Origin: an uncultured Hymenobacter sp.
GTDB lineage: Bacteria; Bacteroidota; Bacteroidia; Cytophagales; Hymenobacteraceae
Length of the DNA stretch: 8,164 nt
Direction of reading: 5' to 3'
NCBI GenBank assembly: GCA_937871705.1
Contig: CALMOO010000690.1
Location: 1-8,164 of the forward strand
Shown here: positions 1 through 5,828 of the stretch, piece by piece
Numbering within the stretch: the first letter of the stretch is position 1
Layout of the letters: every line of letters begins with the position of its first letter
Notes under the pieces: generated by a model
Seen by the model: only the letters and a program-made list of their open reading frames with translations
The model's database searches: none
Told to the model about the DNA's origin: nothing
Translations under genes and position numbers: made by a program

Positions 1-1
1 G

Positions 2-790
2 TTTCTGCACCTGTTCGGGCCGGGCAACCTGGGGTTGTTTTGCGGGGCCGAGCGGGTACTCGTGCTCCAGCAGGGGCAGCTGCTCACGCTGCGCGACGTG
101 CAGTTTCCCACGGCCTGGGTGCGCGACTACTTCAACGAAGTACCGGCCTTGCAAGTAGGCACCCCCGCCAGCCTGCTGTTAGCCCGCGCCCTGACGCGCC
201 ACCTGACGCGCCGCCTCATCGCCCAGGTGCAGGCCGCTGGGCACGGGGGCATGGTGCTCCTGGTGGCCAGCGACCGGGTAGCGCAGTTGGTCGGCGAAGC
301 GGGGCTGCTGGTGCCCAAGTACGGCGTGCAGGCCAACGAGGTAGGCACCCGCTACCTGGCCCTGCTGGAGCAGGCCGTGGCCCGCAGCCTGGCGCTGGGT
401 CTAGACAGTTGGACGGCCTACCGCCTTTCCGCCGACGGGCGGCTGCAAGCCTTGCACGCCGAGCTGGACCACTTCGCCGACCTGCTGGCCGATTTAATGG
501 CGGTGGACGGCGCCCTGGTGCTCAACAAGCAGTTTGAGGTGGTGGGCTTCGGGGTAGAGCTGCGGGCCCCCGCCCTGCCCACCACTTGCGTCTACCGCGC
601 CCTCGACCCGGAGGCCACCCAGCTGCAAGCCGAAGCCGCGAACAGCGGGGGTACCCGCCATCGGGCCGCCTACCGCCTCTGCCAAGCCGAGCCGGAGTGC
701 CTGGCGTTGGTTGTCTCGCAGGATGGGGGCGTCAAGTTCGTGCGCCAGCAGGCTGGCCAGATTGTGTTTTGGGAGCAACCTCCAGTGTAG
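2..790 (+). CDS. DACNV-type protein with diadenylate-cyclase-like (DisA_N) domain, 5' end outside window
   Basis: The frame is open from base 2 to the TAG at 788-790, so the gene starts upstream of the window; a TTG at 35 is only an internal candidate start. Numbering from that TTG, residues 1-150 match nothing I know in detail and would be the sensor part. Residues 155-235 look like a DAC (DisA_N) domain: DGALVL with the DGA motif at 158-160, GFGVEL at 171-176, GTRHRAA with the RHR motif at 208-210, and LVVSQDG at 225-231. In characterised cyclases the DGA and RHR motifs bind ATP/metal and are needed to make c-di-AMP, so activity is plausible but inferred. The domain order resembles the family called 'putative sensor domain DACNV', predicted from comparative genomics to act in nucleotide signalling. 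It is far more GC-rich than the par region that follows. The DAC motifs are clear; the DACNV assignment is less certain. Confidence 0.75.
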   Translation, partial: FLHLFGPGNLGLFCGAERVLVLQQGQLLTLRDVQFPTAWVRDYFNEVPALQVGTPASLLLARALTRHLTRRLIAQVQAAGHGGMVLLVASDRVAQLVGEAGLLVPKYGVQANEVGTRYLALLEQAVARSLALGLDSWTAYRLSADGRLQALHAELDHFADLLADLMAVDGALVLNKQFEVVGFGVELRAPALPTTCVYRALDPEATQLQAEAANSGGTRHRAAYRLCQAEPECLALVVSQDGGVKFVRQQAGQIVFWEQPPV

Positions 791-792
791 CC

Positions 793-812
793 CTCCGGCC
801 TCCTAGCCGGAG
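793..812 (+). terminator. Possible terminator hairpin after the DACNV gene
   Basis: Perfect 7-bp arms at 793-799 (CTCCGGC) and 806-812 (GCCGGAG) enclose a 6-nt loop, starting 2 nt after the stop codon. Position and GC-rich stem fit a terminator, but no T-tract follows, so it could be only an mRNA 3' stem. Confidence 0.4.
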
Positions 813-922
813 TAGTCAAGTCGCTTAGCTAGCCAGGCAAGTTGTTAGCTATCTCCCTTTCGTCCGCCGCGCCGCGCAATTCCTGCTAGCAGTTCGGAGC
901 TAACGCTGGCCGGCTCATTAAG

Positions 923-1083
923 GCGCGGTGGCTGTTGCAGAACTCTCCAGACAGCCCGAAAACTGTGTAGAACAACCACTAAGTAGGTGTAAAAGGCGTA
1001 TTTGATAGCCTTTTCAGCTTGTTTTCGGTACGTAGAACCTTTGCTCAAAAGAGTGGCGCCGAGTTCTGCAACAGCCACCGCGC
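923..1083. mobile_element. MITE-like element with perfect 23-bp terminal inverted repeats
   Basis: Bases 923-945 and 1061-1083 are perfect inverted copies of each other, with outer ends GCGCGGTGG and inner part CTGTTGCAGAACTC. They enclose 115 bp that differ in composition from the ends. No transposase fits in 161 bp, so this looks like a non-autonomous element moved in trans. The GTTGCAGAA-like core recalls the ends of some IS5-family elements, but that is a weak resemblance. I see no convincing target duplication directly outside the ends; the flanks are CATTAAG and AATTCTG. A 77-codon minus-strand frame (845-1078) runs through it, but it reads from one inverted repeat and has no family features, so I do not call it a gene. 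The alternative is a large transcribed hairpin. Confidence 0.6.
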
Positions 1084-1104
1084 AATTCTGATACCCCTTT
1101 CCCT

Positions 1105-1142
1105 ACCCCACCCAAAAGGCTAAAATGCTCTTTTGGGCGGGT
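1105..1142. terminator. Hairpin, possible terminator
   Basis: Arms CCCAAAAG (1111-1118) and CTTTTGGG (1130-1137) are perfect inverted copies with an 11-nt loop. After one mismatch the stem continues as CCC (1107-1109) against GGG (1139-1141). There is no T-tract beyond the stem and no gene directly before it, so the role is uncertain. Confidence 0.3.
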
Positions 1143-1372
1143 CAAGAAGTGGGCTCTGAAAGTTTGGGCAAGTTAGCTTTCTGAGCTACACTTATTGAGC
1201 TAAACAAGGAGCATTACTGTGGTCTTCCTTAAGGCAGGATTTTTATACTCCTACTAGCAAGGCAAATGATCCTGGTAGGCCGAAGTAAGCGTAATAATTG
1301 GGCTGCCAATAAAACGGCAATACCAATAAGCTAAGTATCAGTACTGTCAAGTAATACTTCAAGCATCTTAAT

Positions 1373-1498
1373 ATTGCTAGTTCCGGCAATGCCATATTTT
1401 CTGGTATTACCTGATTTTACAGTAAAGGAAGTAAAATTGGTAAGAGAGGTAATGAAGTAATTACCAGTATAGCCAGAAATACCGGTTTTTCTGGTAAA
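1373..1498 (-). repeat. Upstream 9-bp-periodic array, candidate partition site
   Basis: On the minus strand, from 1498 leftwards, the sequence breaks into 14 consecutive 9-bp units of the form WWT-WCY-GGY. Examples are TTTACCAGA, AAAACCGGT, ATTTCTGGC, TATACTGGT and, near the far end, AATACCAGA, AAATATGGC, ATTGCCGGA. Middle units are degenerate. The array ends 28 bp before the parA start and has a mirror-strand counterpart after parB (2646-2771). Tandem short repeats beside parAB are typical of centromere or operator sites bound by the ParB-type partner. Within it CCAGAAA and TTTCTGG (near 1473-1494) form a local inverted pair. The assignment as a par site is an inference from position and repetition. 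Confidence 0.6.
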
Positions 1499-1526
1499 TT
1501 GCGCTTCCATCGTTTCCTCCTGACTT

Positions 1527-2318
1527 ATGCAACAGTCCCCTGGTTCTATCCGCTCTCCACAGATTATCGCCGTCACTAACAATAAAGGCGGCGTGGGCAA
1601 GACTACTACCGCGTTGAATGTAGCGGCTGAGTTAGCCCACCGAGGCCATCGCACACTGCTTATCGACTTAGATATGCAAGCCAATGCTACTACTGGTCTA
1701 TTTAAGCGTGGTGCACCGGGGGGGCGCACGGTAGGTATGGGACTGCTTAGCGAAGCGGCGGCCGCTGAGCTTATTACCAAGACTTCTCTGGAGAACCTTT
1801 CCCTGCTGCCCGCCAATATCCACCTAGCTAAGCAGAGTGAAGAGCTTTATCGTCAGGAGGGCTATGAGCAGCGGCTTAAGCAGCTACTGGCTCCGGTTGC
1901 GGCCACATACGACTTCGTTATTATTGATTGTCCGCCGATGCTGGGAGCTATGACCTACGTGGCTCTGACGGCTGCTACTGCCTATCTGGTGCCCTGTGAA
2001 CCCGAGAAATACTCTTTCGACGGTCTACGCCTGGTCGTAAACCTGGCCATTGGCGTTCAGGCGCAGATTAATCCTGACTTGAAAATGGCTGGGGTGTTCT
2101 TTACGAAATACAACCCCAAGAAGCGCAGCAGTCTGCATCATGACATTGTGGACGCTGCCGAGCATCTCTACCCGGATAAGGTGCTGCCTAACATCCGCGC
2201 CGACCAATCACTAGCGCAGGCTCAACGGGCGGGGGAGCCTACTATTCTGTACAAGCCAGATTGTAATGGGGTAGCTGACTACGCCGCTTTGACTACTGCT
2301 ATCCTCGAGAACTTATGA
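1527..2318 (+). CDS. parA: ParA-family partition ATPase
   Basis: A 263-aa Walker-type ATPase that would segregate the plasmid by ATP-dependent binding to the nucleoid, stimulated by a centromere-bound partner. Seen directly: a deviant Walker A motif KGGVGKTT at residues 20-27 with the signature lysine, a Walker A' region DLDMQAN at 47-53, and a Walker B stretch VIIDCPP at 131-137. The conserved C-terminal pattern IRADQSLAQAQ lies near 223-233. Only about 12 residues precede the ATPase fold, so there is no N-terminal helix-turn-helix. That fits the small type Ib class, in which the partner protein rather than ParA does the repression. The ATG at 1527 is the first start before the Walker A motif; no Shine-Dalgarno precedes it, which is common in Bacteroidota. 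It overlaps the next gene by ATGA. Confidence 0.93.
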   Translation: MQQSPGSIRSPQIIAVTNNKGGVGKTTTALNVAAELAHRGHRTLLIDLDMQANATTGLFKRGAPGGRTVGMGLLSEAAAAELITKTSLENLSLLPANIHLAKQSEELYRQEGYEQRLKQLLAPVAATYDFVIIDCPPMLGAMTYVALTAATAYLVPCEPEKYSFDGLRLVVNLAIGVQAQINPDLKMAGVFFTKYNPKKRSSLHHDIVDAAEHLYPDKVLPNIRADQSLAQAQRAGEPTILYKPDCNGVADYAALTTAILENL

Positions 2319-2620
2319 AAAAGCCTACACCTAAAGCACCAAGGGACCTGACCGATTTGATTGGTCCTGCGCCTTATGAACCGCAGGTTCCCCCTGCTCC
2401 TACCACCCTGTCCCCACTGCCCGCTAAGCCGAAGTATCTCAAATTTACGGACCGTATCACTCCGGAGAACCGCTTATACATGGACCGGGTAGCTTATTGG
2501 AGCCACGGGGAGGCACGCAAGCTGGTTAATATCTTCAATGCTGCACTAACTGCTTATTTTGCTAATCATCCGGACGCACAGCGCCCCATACCTGATGAAA
2601 ATCTAAATGACAGTAAATAA
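2315..2620 (+). CDS. parB: Small ParA partner protein, ribbon-helix-helix-like DNA-binding protein
   Basis: A 101-aa protein whose ATG overlaps the parA stop (ATGA at 2315-2318), so the two are translationally coupled. Residues 1-40 are proline-rich and probably disordered; N-terminal tails of such partners often contact and stimulate ParA. Residues 41-85 fit the beta-alpha-alpha plan of a ribbon-helix-helix fold: a strand at YLKFTDRITP, a first helix about 51-63 (NRLYMDRVAYW), a turn SHGE, then a second helix about 67-84 (RKLVNIFNAALTAYF). Dimers of this fold place the strand in the major groove of short repeats. It would bind the flanking 9-bp arrays, load ParA and repress the operon. The fold and role are inferred from pattern and position; it is not a classical large ParB with a HTH. 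Confidence 0.7.
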   Translation: MKKPTPKAPRDLTDLIGPAPYEPQVPPAPTTLSPLPAKPKYLKFTDRITPENRLYMDRVAYWSHGEARKLVNIFNAALTAYFANHPDAQRPIPDENLNDSK

Positions 2621-2645
2621 GAATTTAATTACCAGCAATAAGTAA

Positions 2646-2771
2646 TTTACCGGCAGTAGCAGATTTGCCAGAAATACCATAAATTATGGTATTTCTGGCA
2701 AATCTGCTACTGCCGGTATTTATGCTATATCTGGCTTCTCTGGCAGTTCCAGAAATGCCGTAAAATACTCT
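2646..2771 (+). repeat. Downstream 9-bp-periodic array, candidate partition site
   Basis: Starting 25 bp after the parB stop, the plus strand divides into about 14 units of 9 bp with the same consensus as the array before parA. Examples are TTTACCGGC, TTTGCCAGA, ATTTCTGGC, ACTGCCGGT, ATATCTGGC, TTCTCTGGC and AGTTCCAGA. The unit reads on the plus strand here and on the minus strand upstream, so the two arrays point away from parAB. A 71-bp palindrome occupies its first half. Likely a centromere or operator for the small partner, by inference. Confidence 0.6.
2648..2718. repeat. Perfect 71-bp palindrome
   Basis: Bases 2648-2682 and 2684-2718 are perfect 35-bp inverted copies around a single central A at 2683; pairing fails at 2647/2719. 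Each arm carries TACCGGCAGTAGCAGA and GCCAGAAATACCAT. The arms are the array's 9-bp units in opposite orientations. It could extrude as a cruciform, act as a strong transcription stop after parB (without a T-tract), or be a symmetric protein-binding site. Confidence 0.95.
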
Positions 2772-2816
2772 AGCATTAATACCGGAAGTACCGGCATCAA
2801 TGCTAGAGTATTTTAC
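2760..2816. repeat. Second long inverted repeat after parAB
   Basis: Arms 2760-2777 and 2799-2816 are perfect 18-bp inverted copies (GTAAAATACTCTAGCATT and its complement) with a 21-nt loop. The loop contains TACCGG twice, separated by AAG, which matches the core of the 9-bp array. Possible terminator for parAB or part of the centromere. Confidence 0.85.
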
Positions 2817-2951
2817 AATTGGCTATTCGAAGTTTCAGCCATTATCCTGGAGCCTGATGATAAGAGCTACTTGAGCTATTCTCCCGTACTAATCAGCCCT
2901 GATGCGATCACGTTTGACGTAATTAATGTAGCCTTCACCATAGTTCTAGGC

Positions 2952-3231
2952 CGCTAGCGTATCTAGCGGGCATTGGCAGCCGCGGGTTTGCAGGCTCAGC
3001 AGCCGCTTTCGTTTGTGCCAGGCACTACTGACCAACGTGTGAGCCGCCCTCAATGGCATGTTCGGCTAGCTCGCGCTCATCGCTACCGAGCAGGTCTGGA
3101 TAGACAATATCACCTGCTTGCCTAAACAGGGCGGCACTTGACACTACTTAGCCACGTGGCTGAACGTTAATGTGGGCTGGGTGGTGCGCGAGTCCATAGC
3201 CGAGTCTGGTTTAGCACGACTCTGCCCCTAG
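2952..3231 (+). pseudogene. Decayed gene, possibly for a secreted protein
   Basis: No open gene lies here, but protein-like reading continues across stops. Near 2971-3045 one frame reads ALAAAGLQAQQPLSFVPGT, which looks like the end of a signal peptide and the start of a mature protein. After a shift of frame, 3052-3231 reads NGMFG, stop, LALIATEQVWIDNITCLPKQ, a second stop, then HYLATWLNVNVGWVVRESIA, and ends at TAG 3229-3231. Two in-frame stops plus the shift make an intact product unlikely. I do not recognise the family. Orientation is towards the 3' end of rep. Confidence is limited because this is read by eye without a homologue. Confidence 0.35.
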
Positions 3232-3432
3232 CCTTAGCCCGTGGCCGGACAATAACAATAATTCATTCCGAATAGAACAGCCAGGACGCGGCTACTAGCT
3301 TCAAGACCTTGATGGCGAAGTATTCGGTTCCTCAGTCGTGCTTGGGGAGGACTGGGAGATTGGTTATAAAAGAAAACGCGGGGAGTAAAAAAGAGCGAAT
3401 AGGGGAGGAGGTAACTAGCGCCCCGCACTACC

Positions 3433-4587
3433 CTACCTACTCAACTGCTGCTGCAACTCCGCAATCTTGGTGTTTACTTGCTGTATCAACGGCTCGCGGG
3501 TCTCATCAGTGTAGAGCACTGAGGTCTGAAAGAATAGCAGACTATTTTGGGCATCCTCCAGCTCGCTCAACAGTTTTTTGCGCGTGCTGGCCTGAGTTGT
3601 TGTCAGCTTGCCCTTGGATTTAGTGACGGCCACTTGCTGAGCTTTCTGATAGGCGGGCAGTAGGTAGCCGTCAGTTAGCGCCTTAAATACGGCCCCGGCC
3701 TCTTTTTTGACCTTGCCGGCAGCAACCTGGGTCTTGACTTGGTGTAGTACAAAGTGCACATAGCCCTCATCATAATCGCCGGCCTCCAGCCGGGTTCGCA
3801 CGGTGGCTAGGCTTACCATGGACACGCCCACCCCTAGCAAGGCTGCCTCCCAGGCAGTAGGTGGGGCGGTCAGGGCTGGTAGTGTTACTTGGCCTTGAGG
3901 TGGAAAGGAAAAGCGTATGTCTGTTACCACGCGCCCCTGCTTCAGTAGCTCGTAGGTGAAGGGTAGGTCAGTTTCGGCCAACTCCAGTTGCGCCCGGTCC
4001 AGCACTTTTACCCGGAAATTATTAAACCGGTCATACTCAGTACTCAGGCCCAGAATGTTCTTTAGTTCCTCGACCTTGATGGTGCGTTTGCCAAAGGTCG
4101 CGTACTCGCGCAACAGCCAATAAATGCGGTACGAGCTAGCACTTTTAAGCTTTAGTAGCTCTGTCAGCTGAGCTTTCGTGAAGTTATCGCGCAATTCCAG
4201 TAAGTAGTTGCGCAGGTGTTCGTTGAACTGGGCCTCAATCAAGCCCTCGCCCTCGCGGTATTCGGCATAGGCCAAGAGTGGAATGACGATAAGTTTTCGG
4301 TCCTTCGTCGGTCGGCCCTCGGGACCCAGTTTCTCAATGGTCAGTGTGCGGCTGGCAAAGCCTTTTAGCGTGCGCCGCAGATGGTCGTAGTTGTTACTGC
4401 CGGCTGAATCCATCAGTTCCCGCACTGATAGCTTACACATGGCAAAGCTGGTGTCGTCGCGTTGGATATGCGCTAGCAAAGCCAAAAATAAGCGCGCCTC
4501 GGTGGTATTCAGGTCTAGCCGGGCGTTAACTAGCGCATTATGCTGCACTACCAAGGGGCGAGCAACAATAGTTGATTCTGAAGCCAT
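3433..4587 (-). CDS. repA: Rep_3-family plasmid replication initiator
   Basis: A 384-aa initiator that would bind the iterons just upstream of its own gene, open the origin and recruit host replication proteins. The N-terminal winged helix is recognisable at about residues 14-130, with NALVNARLDLNTTEARLFLA at 18-37 as the typical opening of the family. A second winged helix spans about 140-230, with LKLKSASSYRIYWLLREYA at 145-163 and an IKVEELKNILGL helix at 170-181. The C-terminal part (about 260-335, DYDEGYVHFVLHQVK) resembles tails of Bacteroidota Rep proteins, and the last 50 residues look helical. The ATG at 4585-4587 is the first start in frame after the promoter box at 4614-4621. It points away from the origin, as expected for an iteron plasmid, and is probably autorepressed through the half-iterons beside its promoter. 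Confidence 0.93.
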   Translation of the reverse strand: MASESTIVARPLVVQHNALVNARLDLNTTEARLFLALLAHIQRDDTSFAMCKLSVRELMDSAGSNNYDHLRRTLKGFASRTLTIEKLGPEGRPTKDRKLIVIPLLAYAEYREGEGLIEAQFNEHLRNYLLELRDNFTKAQLTELLKLKSASSYRIYWLLREYATFGKRTIKVEELKNILGLSTEYDRFNNFRVKVLDRAQLELAETDLPFTYELLKQGRVVTDIRFSFPPQGQVTLPALTAPPTAWEAALLGVGVSMVSLATVRTRLEAGDYDEGYVHFVLHQVKTQVAAGKVKKEAGAVFKALTDGYLLPAYQKAQQVAVTKSKGKLTTTQASTRKKLLSELEDAQNSLLFFQTSVLYTDETREPLIQQVNTKIAELQQQLSR

Positions 4588-4613
4588 TGTAGAGTCTGCT
4601 ACAGGTGAGGACT

Positions 4614-4621
4614 CAAATGTA
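4614..4621 (-). promoter_or_regulatory. Probable rep promoter, Bacteroidota -7 box
   Basis: The minus strand reads TACATTTG, a perfect match to the Bacteroidota -7 element TAnnTTTG, 26 nt before the rep ATG. I see no clear -33 TTTG at the usual distance. An inverted half-iteron (ATTTGCCTACC, 4636-4646) lies just upstream, where bound Rep would interfere with transcription. Confidence 0.55.
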
Positions 4622-4635
4622 CGGGGATTTTTGAT

Positions 4636-4768
4636 ATTTGCCTACCTTTATTAATATGAGTAGGCATCATCCCCCATTCTGGTAGGCATAATCGGACCAA
4701 ACGGCCCCATTCTGGTAGGCATGAGGCCCCATTCTGGTAGGCATGAGGCCCCATTCTGGTAGGCAAAT
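4636..4768 (+). repeat. Iteron array of the replication origin
   Basis: Four direct copies contain CCCCATTCTGGTAGGCA: 4671-4689, 4703-4722, 4725-4744 and 4747-4765. A half copy (GAGTAGGCAT) ends at 4667, and an inverted half copy ATTTGCCTACC lies at 4636-4646, matching the last copy's end at 4758-4768. The GTAGGCAT core starts at 4660, 4682, 4715 and 4737, with the truncated last core at 4759: steps of 22, 33, 22 and 22 bp, all multiples of 11. Every bound Rep would therefore sit on the same face of the helix. Iterons beside a divergent Rep_3 gene mark the vegetative origin. Confidence 0.9.
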
Positions 4769-4941
4769 ACCCTCAGTAAATGCTGATTTACAAGTGTTTA
4801 TGATCTACGTAAACTAGTTAAATGTTTTATAAAGAAAGCTACTTTTAGTTTGGGTCAGTAGTTTTTTGTTTTAGGTTAACTACCACGTAGGAAGGGGCAA
4901 GGAAAAGAAGTATCATCAAGCAGTTAATAGTAAGGCGCGGT

Positions 4942-4961
4942 GGCCCCATTTTGGTAGGCAT
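4942..4961 (+). repeat. Outlying iteron, direct
   Basis: GGCCCCATTTTGGTAGGCAT differs from the main-array unit by one base (T for C). It forms an imperfect inverted pair with the copy at 5025-5042, which could fold as a large stem-loop. Confidence 0.8.
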
Positions 4962-5024
4962 AAAGCCTGTTTTACCCGTTTTTAGCCTGGAAACGGATAT
5001 TTCCTGCCTTAGCCCTGCTAAGAT

Positions 5025-5042
5025 ATGCCTACTAAAATGGGG
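5025..5042 (-). repeat. Outlying iteron, inverted
   Basis: The minus strand reads CCCCATTTTAGTAGGCAT, differing from the 4942-4961 copy by one base. Opposite orientation to the main array. Confidence 0.75.
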
Positions 5043-5089
5043 TGGTAACACCGGACGGAAGTCCCTACTAGGGTTAGTCAACAATTCAT

Positions 5090-5108
5090 ATGCCTACCAA
5101 ATTGGGGG
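5090..5108 (-). repeat. Outlying iteron, inverted
   Basis: The minus strand reads CCCCCAATTTGGTAGGCAT, a slightly diverged copy. A further decayed trace, CTTACTGGTAGGAT, follows on the plus strand near 5114. Confidence 0.7.
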
Positions 5109-5828
5109 CACTCTTACTGGTAGGATAGCAGGCGCTAATTTCAAGGTATACTATTTAACTGCTCTATAGAAATTTGCTGCTTTAGATTGCGTTAGTGACG
5201 AGAACCAAAATTTACAGTAAGGCGAAAGCAGTGGAAATTTCTCGGCATACCGGAGGGTACCAAAGTCGATCCCACTGAACAGCGGGCAATATCAAAGACG
5301 AGCATCTAATAGTCAAGCTTGAAGCTGACGAAATAGAAGCGTCAGAAGCTACTAAAGAATCCATTTTTCTTTCAGTTGTATTTGGGAGCAGTAGCTAAGA
5401 AAATAAAGGCATAAAACCGCTTTCTATCAAATAGTTAAATAAGTATAAAATGGTCTATTCTGCGCGTTTAGCCGGTTTTTTAATACCTTTTTATGCTGGC
5501 TTATTTGGTTCACCTACTCCGTATAAGTAGAAGATAAAAATAAGATTAAGAATAGTACCACAACGTTCAGCAACAATTAGGCTTTCAGAGTAGGAAAAGG
5601 CGAATCGACGGCCCAAACGCCTGGTATTTGGCCCAGAGTTGGCGTGTGTGCCACGAACGACCCCTAACGTGGGATATGTGCACAGGAAAAAACGACCGCG
5701 CTCAGAAGGGCTAAAAACGCCCCATTTTTGTGGGAGTAAAAAGGGCCCGGAAGGGGAAGTAGAAGGGCTTCGCACACCGGGGAGGCGGCCGGTTTCAGAG
5801 TCGAGCCCCCCTTACCACCCAGCCCGCC
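5109..5828. other. Region without a convincing gene
   Basis: 720 bases between the origin and the small CxxC gene. 5109-5480 is AT-rich and contains short protein-like stretches broken by stops around 5199-5396, perhaps a gene relic. 5480-5640 shows nothing I can assign. 5640-5815 is purine- and G-rich on the plus strand, with A-runs alternating with G-runs and AGAAGGGCT occurring at 5704-5712 and 5761-5769. A 94-codon minus-strand frame (5491-5775) is proline- and serine-rich at its start, has no family features and lies in this skewed DNA, so I leave it out. Confidence 0.5.

Larger units (their letters stand above)
4636..5110. other. Probable plasmid replication origin (oriV)
   Basis: The region combines the rep-proximal iteron array, an AT-rich stretch at about 4775-4925 suited to strand opening, and three outlying iterons. 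The outliers are 4942-4961 (direct), 5025-5042 (inverted) and 5090-5108 (inverted). I found no clear DnaA box by eye. The exact limits are inferred. Confidence 0.75.

Noticed and set aside
845..1078. 77-codon minus-strand frame over the MITE-like element
   Set aside because: It begins inside the right inverted repeat and reads through the left one, with no recognisable domain; the inverted-repeat structure explains the region better.
3234..3428. 64-codon minus-strand frame just after rep
   Set aside because: No family features and an unusual composition; it lies in the rep 3' flank, where I see only unassigned sequence.
4845..5169. Two overlapping frames of 70-80 codons on both strands of the origin
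   Set aside because: They run through iterons and AT-rich origin DNA and show no protein features.
5491..5775. 94-codon minus-strand frame
   Set aside because: Odd composition (Pro, Ser, Arg), no domain, and it lies in strand-skewed DNA where stops are scarce by chance.
5780..5822. Sequence resembling the T-arm and 3' end of a tRNA (GGTTTCAGAGTCGAGCC then CCCTTACCACC)
   Set aside because: The T-loop does not match GTTCRANY properly and no pairing 5' acceptor, D-arm or anticodon arm is found upstream.
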